NCBI RefSeq assembly: GCF_020526085.1
Contig: NZ_CP084874.1
Coordinates: 5,146,001-5,210,000, forward strand
DNA length: 64,000 bases
Direction: 5' to 3'
From: Klebsiella africana
GTDB taxonomy: Bacteria > Pseudomonadota > Gammaproteobacteria > Enterobacterales > Enterobacteriaceae
Numbering within the stretch: position 1 is the stretch's first letter; each line of letters opens with the position of its first letter. Positions 9,292-19,106 of this stretch are shown here, piece by piece. The notes under the pieces were generated by a model. It saw nothing but the letters and a program-made list of their open reading frames with translations. It was not told the DNA's origin and ran no database searches. A program made the translations under genes and the position numbers.

Positions 9292-10209
9292 ATGGCGCTG
9301 GAAAAAGGAATTGCTTCGCTGGTTGAGGCATTTATTGCGGCAGGTCGTCCGTCATCACGCGATCAACATATTGATGACAGGAGGGCCGGCTATATCGCCA
9401 GCGCGGTCCTCGCCGGGGAGACGGAAACGCGAGTGCGGGTGGAGGATATCACGCTGGAGGGGATGAACTTCCGCGTCGTTTCACCGTCCACGGCCAGCGG
9501 CTTGTTGCCGACGCTTATCTACTACCACGGCGGCTGTTTTGTCAGCGGCGGCTTTGCCACCCATGACAATCAATTGCGCCAGCTTGCCTGGTTCAGTGGG
9601 TGCCGGGTGATCGCCGTGCAATATCGCCTGGCCCCGGAGTACCCTTTTCCGGCGGCGCACGATGATGCGGAACGAGGCGCCAACATTATCCATCGGTATG
9701 CGCAGCGGCTTGGCGTTGACGCCGCGCGCGTCACGCTGGCCGGCGACAGCGCCGGCGGCCACCTCACCCTGGTCACGGCTCTGCGCCTGAAAGCGGCGGG
9801 AGCATGGCAACCTGCGCAGCTTATCCTGATTTACCCGATGCTCGACGCTACCGCCAGCATGGCAAGCTACGCCAGCAACGGCGAGGATTACATCATTACC
9901 CGGGACACGCTGCTTAGCGGCTACGAAATGTATTTAGCGGCCACACCCGCTACCCATCCGGAAGCCAGTCTGCTCTGGCGCGACGATTTTCACGGGCTGC
10001 CACCGGTACACATTCTGACGGCGGAGTTCGATCCTTTACGTGATGAGGGCGAAGCGCTGTACCGACGACTGACAGAGCAAGGGGTGGCGAGTTCCTGTCA
10101 GCGCTATCTGGGGGTGATCCACGGCTTCTTTCAGTTGGGAGGCATCAGCCAGGCCGCACGAAATGCCATGCGGGATATCGCCTGGCGTGTGGCATCGCCA
10201 GGACTATAA
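9292..10209 (+). CDS. Alpha/beta hydrolase, hormone-sensitive-lipase family
   Basis: A 305-residue esterase-like enzyme. The oxyanion motif YYHGG lies at 78-81, the nucleophile elbow GDSAGG has Ser153, and Asp247 (FDPLRDEG) and His277 (VIHGFF) complete the triad. This is the HSL/GDXG family to which Aes belongs; substrates are probably short acyl esters, but none can be named. A clear AAGGAACTACAT ribosome region precedes the ATG. It is monocistronic, transcribed toward yiiD, and lies in the accessory pocket beside the toxin-antitoxin genes. I know of no E. coli gene at this position. Confidence 0.85.
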   Translation: MALEKGIASLVEAFIAAGRPSSRDQHIDDRRAGYIASAVLAGETETRVRVEDITLEGMNFRVVSPSTASGLLPTLIYYHGGCFVSGGFATHDNQLRQLAWFSGCRVIAVQYRLAPEYPFPAAHDDAERGANIIHRYAQRLGVDAARVTLAGDSAGGHLTLVTALRLKAAGAWQPAQLILIYPMLDATASMASYASNGEDYIITRDTLLSGYEMYLAATPATHPEASLLWRDDFHGLPPVHILTAEFDPLRDEGEALYRRLTEQGVASSCQRYLGVIHGFFQLGGISQAARNAMRDIAWRVASPGL

Positions 10210-10222
10210 CTGCCCCAGGCGC

Positions 10223-11212
10223 TTACTCTTCCTCGTTGCCGCCCTCTTCGTACGAGCCAAAGGGCTTCGCCGGCAGCACGATGTAGATCCCCTCGAAAAC
10301 GGCGCCCTGTTTATCGTCGCCAAAAAGCTCCACCTGCATTTGCACGCGGGCTTTACGTCCGCGCGCCAGGCGGTCGAGGTCGCCGCTCAGCGATCCCAGG
10401 TCGGCGATGGCGCTGGGGCGGCCGCTAATGGGCTGACTGTAACGGATATGCGCATCCGCCAGAATAATGGTGCCTCCCAGGTGCCGCTCGCGCAGCATCA
10501 ACCAGATAAGCCCCCATCCGGTTAAGGTAGCGAGCGAAAACAGGCTGCCGGCAAACAGCGTATGGTGCGGATTCTGGTTCCCCGCCTCCGGCATGGTGGT
10601 AATAAATTTCTGCCCGGTGTACTGCTGAATGCGTACGCCCATTTTTTCACTCAGCGGGATATGCTGATACCACGCCTGCTGGAGCTGTGCGCACCAGTCG
10701 CCACGGTGCAAAATATCGTCCAGCGACGCGATCGGTTTAATCATCAGAAAATGACGGATCGGCGTGGTGGTCGGGGTAGTGATCTCCCCCTGGTTCACAA
10801 AGCCAAGCTTGGCGAAAAACTCCACCGCATCTTCGCGCGCGCTACAGGTAACCCGTTTCACCCCTTCCTGGCGCGCGACGGACTCCAGGGTCATCGCCAT
10901 CAGCGTCCCCAGCCCTTTATCCTGCACCGAGGGATGAACGGCCATAAAGCGAATAGAAGCTTCATTCTCCGCATTGATATATAGCCGGCCGACGGCAACC
11001 AGATTACCCTCTTCATCCACGACCATCTGATGATGCGCCATCGCATCCCAGGCGTCGCGTTCCGATCCTTTAGGCTGATGCAGCGGCTTACGCAGCATCT
11101 CCCAGCGGAACTGGTAGTAGCTCTCTAACTCTTCTGCTGTTTGCGGTACACGAAGGTGATACATAGTCGTACTCTCTTTTGTTACCCGCAGCCTGCCCGG
11201 AAGCTGGGTCAT
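10223..11212 (-). CDS. yiiD: YiiD: GNAT plus thioesterase-like (hot-dog) protein
   Basis: A 329-residue two-domain protein almost identical in layout to E. coli YiiD. Residues about 15-150 form a GNAT acetyltransferase domain (acetyl-CoA loop [10 protein letters not shown]). The C-terminal half is a hot-dog thioesterase-like domain with [22 protein letters not shown]. coli YiiD has been linked to initiation of fatty acid synthesis (proposed name FabY). The ATG at 11212 overlaps the dtd stop by 4 bases (ATGA), so translation is coupled. An internal ATG at 11164 with AGAGAG upstream is a possible second start. Confidence 0.92.
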   Translation of the reverse strand: MTQLPGRLRVTKESTTMYHLRVPQTAEELESYYQFRWEMLRKPLHQPKGSERDAWDAMAHHQMVVDEEGNLVAVGRLYINAENEASIRFMAVHPSVQDKGLGTLMAMTLESVARQEGVKRVTCSAREDAVEFFAKLGFVNQGEITTPTTTPIRHFLMIKPIASLDDILHRGDWCAQLQQAWYQHIPLSEKMGVRIQQYTGQKFITTMPEAGNQNPHHTLFAGSLFSLATLTGWGLIWLMLRERHLGGTIILADAHIRYSQPISGRPSAIADLGSLSGDLDRLARGRKARVQMQVELFGDDKQGAVFEGIYIVLPAKPFGSYEEGGNEEE

Positions 11213-11646
11213 ACCTGCAACCAAAAGGTCACGGGACCATCATTGACCAAAGAAACCTGCATATCTGCAGCGAATCTTCCGGTCTGGGTGTGCATTTCCT
11301 GCTGGCGACAGCGGGCGACGAAATACTCATACAGCGCCTCAGCGCGGTCAGGGGCCGCGCCTTTCGAGAAGCTCGGTCGCATCCCCCGCTCGGTATCCGC
11401 CGCCAGCGTAAATTGCGAAACCACCAGCACGCTGCCGCCCGCCTGTTGAACATTCAGGTTCATTTTCCCTTCCGCATCGCTGAAGATGCGGTAGCCCAGC
11501 ACGCGCTCACAGAGGCGATTCGCCTTTTGTTCATCATCGTCTTTCTCGACGCCCAGCAGCACCAGAAGCCCCGGGCCAATTTCGCCCGTCACTTCGTCCG
11601 CCACGGTAACGCTTGCACGGGATACGCGTTGAATTAATGCAATCAT
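11209..11646 (-). CDS. dtd: D-aminoacyl-tRNA deacylase
   Basis: A 145-residue protein that removes D-amino acids (and mischarged Gly) from tRNA. Both DTD signature segments are present: SQFTLAA, with the catalytic-region Thr, and the C-terminal [11 protein letters not shown] corresponding to the Gly-cisPro motif. It overlaps yihY (start) and yiiD (end) by 4 bases each, forming the tight minus-strand run yihX-yihY-dtd-yiiD. Confidence 0.97.
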   Translation of the reverse strand: MIALIQRVSRASVTVADEVTGEIGPGLLVLLGVEKDDDEQKANRLCERVLGYRIFSDAEGKMNLNVQQAGGSVLVVSQFTLAADTERGMRPSFSKGAAPDRAEALYEYFVARCRQQEMHTQTGRFAADMQVSLVNDGPVTFWLQV

Positions 11647-12503
11647 GGTTGTTCTGTTTCTTCTGTTTTAAGTTTGCGGTATTCACCGAGAGTGACAGTA
11701 ATTTCAGCGCCAAGCAAGACGATACACCACGTCCAGTACACCCAAACGAATAAAATAGGTACGACGGCAATGACGCCATAAATCAACTGATATGACGGGA
11801 ACGCAGTGATATATAAAGCAAAAGCTTTCTTCCCCGCCTCAAAGAGTAGCGCCGCGACCAAGGAACCGATTATCGCATCGCGGTTACGCACCTCGGCCGT
11901 CGGCACAATGCTGTAGAGCAGCCAGAATGCCACCCACGATAAAATGAGCGGAAAAATACGCAGCACATCGTCAATCACGCTATTCAGATCGCTGGCCCAG
12001 CGTAGCGACAGAAGATAGGAGCTAATCGCCAGGCTCGCCCCCGCCAGCAGCGGCCCCAGCGTGAGGATCATCCAATAGACGGCAAAGGAGTAGGTTTTTG
12101 GTCGGGTTCGGGTACTGCGCCAAATGGTATTCAGTGCGCTATCAATGGAATACATCAGCAACAGCGAGGTTACAATCAGGCCGAAAGCCCCCACGGCGGT
12201 CATCCGGCTGGAGTTAGCCACAAACTGTTCAATGTAGCCCTGAATCACATCCCCGGTAGCCGGAATAAAATTCGCAAAGATAAAATGACGAATCTGGATG
12301 CTGACATCAGAAAACATCGGAAATGCCGCGAACAGCGCGAAAACGACGGCAATAAGCGGCACAAGGGAGAGTAACGACACATAGGCAAGATTACCCGCCA
12401 GAGTCGTCATATTATCTTCATCAATACGCCGCCACAGCAGCTTTAGCCAGGAAATCAGCGGACGCATACGACGAGTGGCTTTTTGATGAACGGTTTTTAG
12501 CAT
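11643..12503 (-). CDS. yihY: YihY/BrkB family inner-membrane protein
   Basis: A 286-residue membrane protein with about six hydrophobic helices and a short basic N-terminus, matching E. coli YihY. It was once called RNase BN, a label since moved to ElaC/Rbn. The family includes Bordetella BrkB, linked to serum resistance, but the molecular role is unknown. It overlaps the 3' end of yihX by 7 bases and dtd by 4, so it is translated as part of one operon. Confidence 0.93.
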   Translation of the reverse strand: MLKTVHQKATRRMRPLISWLKLLWRRIDEDNMTTLAGNLAYVSLLSLVPLIAVVFALFAAFPMFSDVSIQIRHFIFANFIPATGDVIQGYIEQFVANSSRMTAVGAFGLIVTSLLLMYSIDSALNTIWRSTRTRPKTYSFAVYWMILTLGPLLAGASLAISSYLLSLRWASDLNSVIDDVLRIFPLILSWVAFWLLYSIVPTAEVRNRDAIIGSLVAALLFEAGKKAFALYITAFPSYQLIYGVIAVVPILFVWVYWTWCIVLLGAEITVTLGEYRKLKTEETEQP

Positions 12504-13096
12504 AGCTGTTTGGCAAAATAGTTGGGAATGGTCTCCTTCCCGGTCACCAGAATACTGGTGATACCCAACTGATTAGCCCCCGCGATATTATCGGCGTTAT
12601 CGTCGAAAAAGACGGCATTGTCAGCGGAGAAGCCTTCTGATTCGAGGACACTCTGGTAGATCCGCGCTTCAGGTTTACGCATCCCCATCTCCTGAGAAAG
12701 ATAGATATGGTCGGCAACAGCGCGTATCTCTGGATATTCATCCGGCCAGAAGGTGGTATGCAGACGGTTAGTATTGGAAAGGACCACCACACGATGCCCC
12801 TGCTCGCGTAATTTTTGCATAATGGCGGTCACTTCCGGGCGCAGGGCCACAAATACCGCCTGCCAACCGTGGGAAAACTGCTCGTAGCTAAGCGACATGT
12901 TCATTTCATGACACATCGCCGCCGCAAAATCTTCATCGCTGATTTCGCCGCGCTCGTGCTGGTGAAACGCCTCCCCCATAGTGAAATGCTGCTTCAGCGT
13001 TGCAAGAGGGATACGCGTTAAATCACTCCACGTCCCGAGCACACGGTTGAAGTCAATATCGACAATCACATTACCTAAATCAAAGATATAGAGCAT
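12497..13096 (-). CDS. yihX: Alpha-D-glucose-1-phosphate phosphatase (HAD family)
   Basis: A 199-residue HAD-superfamily phosphatase. The nucleophile motif reads [11 protein letters not shown], motif II is VVLSNTN, the lysine is in RKPEARIY, and motif IV is FFDDNADN. E. coli YihX hydrolyses glucose-1-phosphate and other sugar phosphates; the same activity is expected here. It is the first gene of the yihX-yihY-dtd-yiiD run, about 130 bases from yihW. Confidence 0.95.
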   Translation of the reverse strand: MLYIFDLGNVIVDIDFNRVLGTWSDLTRIPLATLKQHFTMGEAFHQHERGEISDEDFAAAMCHEMNMSLSYEQFSHGWQAVFVALRPEVTAIMQKLREQGHRVVVLSNTNRLHTTFWPDEYPEIRAVADHIYLSQEMGMRKPEARIYQSVLESEGFSADNAVFFDDNADNIAGANQLGITSILVTGKETIPNYFAKQLC

Positions 13097-13226
13097 GGTC
13101 CTCTCCTTTTGTACCGTGGAAAATTAACTGTAGCGGGAAAGGAGAGGTTTGACTATTCAAGAGTACTGGCTGAATATTCCCCAGCGCCCCTGAAGCTGAG
13201 GAATATCGCTTAACAGCAAGGCGGGG

Positions 13227-14012
13227 CTAGACCTCTTCCTGAGCAAGAATAATTTCTGTCTGATTTTCATCCAGCCACGATTTTAACCCGCCTGACGGGT
13301 ACTCATCGGTAAACAGCGCAGTCACCTGCGCGACGTTACCAATCTCCACGGCAGCAGAAGCGTGATATTTAGTATGATCGGCGGCGAGAAGAATTTGCCT
13401 CGAGTGCGCCATCATCGTTTTCACCACGCTGGCTTCGTTGACATCAAACTCCAGCAGTGCGCCATCGCTTTCAATGGCCCCGACGCTTGTCACCAGATAA
13501 TCAGCCCGAAAGTCAGCCACAAACGCCGTCGCGGAAGGGCCGATGATTCCGCTATTGTGCGGACGCAGCGTACCGCCGGGCACCATGACCTCGAAGCGTG
13601 GGTTGTTATAAAGAATATGCGCCACCCGCAGACTGTTGGTGATGATGCGCAAATGGTTATGGTTTAACAACGCCCGCGCCACCTGCTCAACGGTGGTGCC
13701 GATGGTAATAAATACCGTTGAACCATCCGGAATATAGTCAGCCACCGCTTCCGCGATGGCTTTTTTCTCTTCCGTCCAGGAGACTTCACGCTGTTCGAAC
13801 GCCGTATTGACCACGCTCGACGCTCTGCCCGCCCCGCCGTGGTGACGCGTAATCAATCCCTGCTCGCTGAGTTTACGAATATCGCGACGCACGGTCTGCG
13901 TAGACACGTCCAGCAGGCTGGCCAGTTCATCAATATTCATATAACCGCGCTCGCTAATCAGCATAAGCAGCTGATCGTGCCGCGGGTTACCGGTCAGTTC
14001 GGTAAGACTCAT
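13227..14012 (-). CDS. yihW: CsqR (YihW), DeoR-family regulator of sulfoquinovose genes
   Basis: A 261-residue DeoR-family repressor. The N-terminal winged helix carries the DeoR signature (VSTQTVRRDIRKLSEQG), and the C-terminal sugar-phosphate sensor has the expected GTTVEQVARAL segment. E. coli YihW (renamed CsqR) represses the yih operons and is released by sulfoquinovose or its metabolites. The ATG at 14012 follows CGAGGAAA; a seven-codon upstream extension was rejected. It lies 33 bases after yihV on the same strand. Confidence 0.95.
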   Translation of the reverse strand: MSLTELTGNPRHDQLLMLISERGYMNIDELASLLDVSTQTVRRDIRKLSEQGLITRHHGGAGRASSVVNTAFEQREVSWTEEKKAIAEAVADYIPDGSTVFITIGTTVEQVARALLNHNHLRIITNSLRVAHILYNNPRFEVMVPGGTLRPHNSGIIGPSATAFVADFRADYLVTSVGAIESDGALLEFDVNEASVVKTMMAHSRQILLAADHTKYHASAAVEIGNVAQVTALFTDEYPSGGLKSWLDENQTEIILAQEEV

Positions 14013-14045
14013 GAAATTTCCTCGAAAAACCATTGCCCTGGCATT

Positions 14046-14942
14046 TTATACAAAAAGTGACAGAAAAGATCGGGTTTGATCACAGTCAGGAATACCGGCG
14101 CGTCCTCCCGGTCGCGTACATTTCAGCGCAGCGACTCCGCTTGCAAACCTGACGGCCTCTGCCGGGGCGTTTCCGGAAGCCAGGCTGAAGGCCAGTGCGC
14201 CGTGAAAAACATCACCGGCCCCCGTGGTATCAACAACGTCAACTGAGAATCCTGGCTGATGTCGCAACACACTATGTGCAATCCAATTGCAGCCCTTGCT
14301 CCCTCGTGTCACATACACATGACCATTTGTGAGCGTTTGTGCTTGCCTCAATCCAGCTTCAGGCTCTTTCAGCCCGGTCAAACGCACCAGACCCGGCTCG
14401 GAAAAAGCAGCATGATCGCTCAGCGCCACCAGCTCGCTGATATCCTGTGGCGTGACGTCGCCATCCAGCACCGTCATGACGCCCGCTCGACGCGCCAGCG
14501 TGAACGCCTTTTTTGCCCCCTCATGCCAGCGAACATCCGCCAGTACCACATCCCACTGGGAAAAATCGATCTCATTCAGCCAATCAGCATCTGGCAATAA
14601 ATCCGGGCTGGGATAGTTAACGATAATCCGCTCCCCCTGCGCATCAACCATAATCGCCGATTGTGAAGAGTCTGCCCCCACGTAGCGCCGGGTGTAGCGA
14701 GTATTTACCCCCAGGGATTCCAGCTCCGCCAGCAGACTGTTTCCGGTATCGTCATCACCCACGCGGCCAATAAAGTCCACCTGCGCACCCAGCTTTGCCG
14801 CGGCCACTGCCGCAGTGGCCGCCGGCCCACCGCCCACTTCCGTATAGCGTTTCGCCACATATTTACCTCCTTCAGTCGGTAAACCTTCAACGTAATAGAT
14901 GCGATCCATCACGGTAATACCCACACAAGCAACACGAATCAT
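14046..14942 (-). CDS. yihV: 6-deoxy-6-sulfofructose kinase
   Basis: A 298-residue PfkB-family kinase that converts sulfofructose to sulfofructose-1-phosphate with ATP, the third step of sulfo-EMP glycolysis. PfkB signatures are present: GGGPAATAAVAAAKLG near residues 37-52 and DTTGAGDVFHGAL near the C-terminus, with the catalytic Asp. The second of two close ATGs is the better start because AAGGA then has six bases of spacing. It diverges from yihU and is followed by yihW. Confidence 0.95.
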   Translation of the reverse strand: MIRVACVGITVMDRIYYVEGLPTEGGKYVAKRYTEVGGGPAATAAVAAAKLGAQVDFIGRVGDDDTGNSLLAELESLGVNTRYTRRYVGADSSQSAIMVDAQGERIIVNYPSPDLLPDADWLNEIDFSQWDVVLADVRWHEGAKKAFTLARRAGVMTVLDGDVTPQDISELVALSDHAAFSEPGLVRLTGLKEPEAGLRQAQTLTNGHVYVTRGSKGCNWIAHSVLRHQPGFSVDVVDTTGAGDVFHGALAFSLASGNAPAEAVRFASGVAALKCTRPGGRAGIPDCDQTRSFLSLFV

Positions 14943-15108
14943 GGTCATTCCTTAGGCGTTTCAAGATGGGATCATTTTAATTTCACAAAATGTTTAAAAA
15001 GTGACGGCTGTCAATTTTTTGACCATAAATTACAAATACGATCAAAAACAGACATCAACAATAGACCTTAAATGACAAAAAATGACATCCACGTCTCAGG
15101 AGAACGTT
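14943..15108. promoter_or_regulatory. Divergent yihV/yihU control region with candidate CsqR sites
   Basis: This 166-base AT-rich gap must hold the promoters of yihV-yihW (leftward) and yihU onward (rightward). An inverted repeat TTTTTGA (15016-15022) / TCAAAAA (15042-15048) and a short one, TGAC-GGCT-GTCA, at 15002-15013 are visible. In E. coli, CsqR binds the equivalent region. The exact operator is not established from sequence. Confidence 0.5.
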
Positions 15109-15999
15109 ATGGCAGTTATAGCATTTATCGGATTAGGTCAGATGGGTTCACCCATGGCGAGCAACTTGCTCAAGCAGGGTCATCAACTCAGCGTCTTTGA
15201 CGTTAACCCGGATGCCGTACAGCGCCTGGTGGAGAAAGGCGCGCAGCCAGCCAGTAGCCCGGCTCAGGCAGCAAACGGCGCGGAGTTTGTCATCACGATG
15301 CTGCCAAATGGCGATTTGGTGCGCAGCGTGTTGTTCGGCGCTCAAGGGATCTGCGAGAGCCTTTCCCCGCAAGCGCTGGTGATTGATATGTCGACTATTC
15401 ACCCGCTGCAAACCGACAAACTGATTACCGATATGCGCGCCAAAGGCTTCGACATGATGGATTGCCCGGTCGGGCGCACTTCAGATCACGCCGTCGCGGG
15501 GACATTGCTGCTGCTGGCGGGTGGAACGGCAGAACAGGTAGAGCAGGCGACACCGGTGTTAATGGCGATGGGTAATGAACTCATCAATGCAGGCGGGCCG
15601 GGCATGGGTATCCGTGTAAAGCTTATCAACAACTACATGAGCATCGCGCTGAATGCCCTCTCCGCCGAAGCCGCCGTATTGTGCGAAGCGCTAGGGCTCT
15701 CCTTCGATGTGGCCTTAAAAGTGATGAGCGGTACCCCCGCCGGAAAAGGCCATTTCACCACCTCCTGGCCAAACAAAGTGCTGAAAGGCGATCTTTCCCC
15801 CGCTTTCATGATCGATTTAGCCCACAAAGATCTGGGCATCGCGCTGGATGTTGCCAACCAGCTGCATGTGCCGATGCCGCTCGGTGCCGCTTCTCGCGAA
15901 GTTTATAACCAGGCGCGCGCTGCAGGTCGTGGCCGGGAAGACTGGAGCGCCATTCTTGAGCAGGTTCGCGCATCTGCCGGACTGAACAATCAACATTGA
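15109..15999 (+). CDS. yihU: 3-sulfolactaldehyde reductase
   Basis: A 296-residue member of the beta-hydroxyacid dehydrogenase family that reduces sulfolactaldehyde to dihydroxypropanesulfonate using NADH, the last step of sulfo-EMP. The Rossmann loop [15 protein letters not shown] starts at residue 5, and the catalytic Lys171 lies in [11 protein letters not shown]. The ATG at 15109 follows AGGAG; the nine-codon upstream extension is not supported. It opens a long rightward run through ompL. Confidence 0.96.
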   Translation: MAVIAFIGLGQMGSPMASNLLKQGHQLSVFDVNPDAVQRLVEKGAQPASSPAQAANGAEFVITMLPNGDLVRSVLFGAQGICESLSPQALVIDMSTIHPLQTDKLITDMRAKGFDMMDCPVGRTSDHAVAGTLLLLAGGTAEQVEQATPVLMAMGNELINAGGPGMGIRVKLINNYMSIALNALSAEAAVLCEALGLSFDVALKVMSGTPAGKGHFTTSWPNKVLKGDLSPAFMIDLAHKDLGIALDVANQLHVPMPLGAASREVYNQARAAGRGREDWSAILEQVRASAGLNNQH

Positions 16000-16025
16000 T
16001 AAGTAAAAGGACTGAGGACTGAACA

Positions 16026-16904
16026 ATGACGAAGTACACCCTGAAAGATATAACCCGAGCTTCCGGCGGTTTTGCCATGCTGGCCGTCGATCAACGCGAA
16101 GCCATGCGCTTAATGTTTGCCGCAGCGGGGGCGAAATCCCCGGTCAGCGACAGCGTGCTGACCGATTTCAAAGTGAATGCGGCGAAGATTCTTTCTCCTT
16201 ATGCCTCGGCCATTCTGGTCGATCAGCAATTCTGTTACCGCCAGGTGGTGGAGCAAAACGCCGTGGCCAAAAGCTGCGCCATGATTGTCGCCGCCGACGA
16301 GTTTATTCCCGGCAACGGCATCCCCGTTGATAGCGTGGTGATTGATAAAAATATCGATCCGCAGGCCGTGAAGCAGGACGGTGCCAAAGCATTAAAACTG
16401 CTGGTGCTGTGGCGCAGCGATGAAGATGCCCAGCAGCGTCTGGACATGGTGAAAGAGTTCAACGAGCTATGTCACTCCAGTGGCCTGCTGAGCATTATCG
16501 AACCGGTAGTACGTCCGCCGCGTCGTGGCGATAAGTTCGATCGCGAGCAGGCCATTATCGATGCCGCTAAAGAGCTGGGCGACAGCGGTGCCGATCTCTA
16601 CAAAGTCGAAATGCCGCTGTACGGCAAGGGCTCTGCGCAAGAGCTACTCACCGCCTCACAACGCCTGAATGAAAACATCAGCATGCCGTGGGTCATTCTC
16701 TCCTCTGGTGTCGATGAAAAACTGTTTCCTCGCGCGGTCAGCGTTGCAATGACCGCTGGCGCATCAGGCTTCCTGGCGGGGCGTGCGGTCTGGTCATCGG
16801 TTGTGGGGCTGCCGGATACCGAGCTGATGCTGCGCGATGTTTCTGCACCGAAGTTGCAGCGTTTGGGCGATATCGTCGACGAAATGATGGCCCGTCGCCG
16901 TTAA
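16026..16904 (+). CDS. yihT: 6-deoxy-6-sulfofructose-1-phosphate aldolase
   Basis: A 292-residue class I aldolase of the LacD-like family. It cleaves sulfofructose-1-phosphate to dihydroxyacetone phosphate and sulfolactaldehyde. The Schiff-base lysine is Lys193 ([11 protein letters not shown]), and the substrate-binding segments VDQREAMR and SSGVDEKLF are conserved with E. coli. It lies 26 bases after yihU and 15 before yihS. The dihydroxyacetone phosphate feeds central metabolism; the other product goes to YihU. Confidence 0.96.
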   Translation: MTKYTLKDITRASGGFAMLAVDQREAMRLMFAAAGAKSPVSDSVLTDFKVNAAKILSPYASAILVDQQFCYRQVVEQNAVAKSCAMIVAADEFIPGNGIPVDSVVIDKNIDPQAVKQDGAKALKLLVLWRSDEDAQQRLDMVKEFNELCHSSGLLSIIEPVVRPPRRGDKFDREQAIIDAAKELGDSGADLYKVEMPLYGKGSAQELLTASQRLNENISMPWVILSSGVDEKLFPRAVSVAMTAGASGFLAGRAVWSSVVGLPDTELMLRDVSAPKLQRLGDIVDEMMARRR

Positions 16905-16919
16905 TACGAGGATCGAAGA

Positions 16920-18161
16920 ATGAAATGGTTTAACACCCTGAGCCACAACCGCTGGCTGGAACAGGAAACCGACCGCATTTTTAACTTTGGCAAGAACGCT
17001 GCGGTACCGACCGGATTTGGCTGGCTGGGAAATAGTGGTCAGGTCAGAACGGATATGGGAACGCATCTGTGGATCACAGCCCGCATGCTGCACGTCTACT
17101 CCGTTGCCGCATCCATGGGTCGCCCTGGTGCATATCAGTTAGTCAGTCACGGGATCAACGCTCTGAACGGCGCATTGTGTGATAAACGCTACGGCGGCTG
17201 GTACGCCTGCGTCAATGACGAAGGCGTGATGGATGCCTCCAAGCAGGGCTATCAGCATTTCTTTGTGTTGCTTGGCGCGGCAAGTGCGGTCACGACCGGT
17301 CATCCACAGGCCAGGCAACTGCTCGATGACGCTATCGAAGTGATTGAAAAATACTTCTGGAGTGAAGATGAGCAGATGTGCCTTGAGTCCTGGGACGAAG
17401 CCTTCAGCCAGACGGAAGATTATCGCGGTGGCAACGCCAACATGCACGCAGTTGAAGCCTTCCTGATCGTTTACGACGTCACTCATGATCGTAAATGGCT
17501 GGATCGGGCGCTACGCATCGCGTCGGTGATTATTCACGACGTGGCCCGCAGCGGTGAGTATCGCGTTAACGAGCACTTCGATTCGCAGTGGAACCCTATC
17601 CGCGATTACAACAAAGACAACCCAGCGCATCGCTTCCGCGCCTACGGCGGCACTCCGGGCCACTGGATCGAGTGGGGCAGATTGATGCTGCATCTGCACG
17701 CCGCGCTGGAAGCTCGCTTCGAAACGCCACCAGCCTGGCTGCTGGAAGATGCCAAAGGCCTGTTCCATGCCACTATCCGTGATGCCTGGGCACCGGACGG
17801 CGCGGACGGTTTTGTCTACTCGGTAGACTGGGATGGTAAGCCTATCGTCCGCGAGAGAGTGCGTTGGCCAATAGTCGAAGCGATGGGCACCGCCTACGCC
17901 CTGTACACCCTCACCGGCGATAGCCAGTACGAAGCCTGGTATCAGAAATGGTGGGATTACTGCATCACTTATCTGATGGACTACGAGACAGGGTCATGGT
18001 GGCAGGAGCTGGACACCGATAACAAAGTGACCACCAAAGTCTGGGACGGCAAGCAGGATATTTACCACCTGCTGCACTGTCTGGTCATCCCACGTTTGCC
18101 GCTGGCCCCAGGGCTGGCTCCGGCTGTTGCTGCTGGTCTTCTGGATATCAACGCAAAATAG
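16920..18161 (+). CDS. yihS: Sulfoquinovose isomerase
   Basis: A 413-residue enzyme of the N-acylglucosamine 2-epimerase (alpha6/alpha6 barrel) family. It interconverts sulfoquinovose and sulfofructose, and it can also isomerise glucose/mannose/fructose-type aldoses. The catalytic histidines of the E. coli enzyme are retained at His248 (GHWIEWGR) and His383 (DIYHLLHCL). It sits between the aldolase and mutarotase genes in the run. Confidence 0.96.
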   Translation: MKWFNTLSHNRWLEQETDRIFNFGKNAAVPTGFGWLGNSGQVRTDMGTHLWITARMLHVYSVAASMGRPGAYQLVSHGINALNGALCDKRYGGWYACVNDEGVMDASKQGYQHFFVLLGAASAVTTGHPQARQLLDDAIEVIEKYFWSEDEQMCLESWDEAFSQTEDYRGGNANMHAVEAFLIVYDVTHDRKWLDRALRIASVIIHDVARSGEYRVNEHFDSQWNPIRDYNKDNPAHRFRAYGGTPGHWIEWGRLMLHLHAALEARFETPPAWLLEDAKGLFHATIRDAWAPDGADGFVYSVDWDGKPIVRERVRWPIVEAMGTAYALYTLTGDSQYEAWYQKWWDYCITYLMDYETGSWWQELDTDNKVTTKVWDGKQDIYHLLHCLVIPRLPLAPGLAPAVAAGLLDINAK

Positions 18162-18179
18162 GTCATAAGGATAGCAACC

Positions 18180-19055
18180 ATGCACAGCGGCGGAAAAACC
18201 ATTCAACTTCAGGCCGGACACTATCAGGCAAAAATCGTCACGGTTGGCGCGGGACTGGCGGAACTGACGCACCATGGACGTCACGTTGTTATTCCGCACA
18301 AGCCTGAAGAGATGCCGCTGGCGCATCTGGGGAAAATATTGGTTCCCTGGCCTAATCGCATAGCAAACGGCTGCTATCAGCATAACGGCAAGGCATTTCA
18401 GCTTGCCGTTAATGACCTTGCTTCGCAGTGCGCGATTCATGGCCTTTTAGCCTGGCGGGATTGGCAGATTAACCAGCAGTCGGCATCGGAAGCGTCGCTG
18501 ATGATTTTTCTGCCACCTTCTTACGGCTATCCCTTTTCGCTGCTTGTCGAAGTCATGTACCGCCTGGACGCCATAGGCGGTCTGCATGTTTCTATCAGCA
18601 CGCTCAATATCGGCGATCAACCAGCCCCTTACGGTTCCGGCGCGCATCCCTATTTAACCTGCGATCTTGAGAAAATAGATAGCTGTACGCTAACCCTTCC
18701 GGCAGACGAGGTATTGAGCATTGATACCCAGGAATTGCATCGCGTTGAGCACACAGAGCTAAATTTCACCACGCCACGCCCTATCGCGGCGACGCAGATC
18801 GATCACACCTTTAAAACGACAGCGCCGGACGATGAGTGGGAAGTCAGGATGTTCAGCGCAGCAAAAAATATGACGACGTTTCTACGCTGCGACCAGCCCT
18901 GGCTGCAGGTTTACAGCGGCGAGAAATTAAATCGTCTGGGACTTGCCGTAGAACCCATGACCTGCCCGCCTGATGCTTTTAATTCCGGCATCAGTCTTAT
19001 CTCTCTGGCTCCCGGAGAGATGCATCGGCTGCACTTTTTGATTGGCGCTGAATAA
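18180..19055 (+). CDS. yihR: Aldose-1-epimerase-like protein, probable sulfoquinovose mutarotase
   Basis: A 291-residue galactose-mutarotase-fold protein. The conserved substrate site is visible in YGSGAHPYL, with the catalytic His, and in VEPMTCPPDAFNSG, with the general-base Glu. In the SQ pathway YihR speeds anomer exchange of the sulfoquinovose released by YihQ before isomerisation by YihS. It lies 18 bases after yihS; a 51-base gap separates it from yihQ. Confidence 0.92.
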   Translation: MHSGGKTIQLQAGHYQAKIVTVGAGLAELTHHGRHVVIPHKPEEMPLAHLGKILVPWPNRIANGCYQHNGKAFQLAVNDLASQCAIHGLLAWRDWQINQQSASEASLMIFLPPSYGYPFSLLVEVMYRLDAIGGLHVSISTLNIGDQPAPYGSGAHPYLTCDLEKIDSCTLTLPADEVLSIDTQELHRVEHTELNFTTPRPIAATQIDHTFKTTAPDDEWEVRMFSAAKNMTTFLRCDQPWLQVYSGEKLNRLGLAVEPMTCPPDAFNSGISLISLAPGEMHRLHFLIGAE

Positions 19056-19106
19056 CGCCGCCCCGGACAAAAATTACCGAATTACCCTATATCTACGGAG
19101 ACGAAA

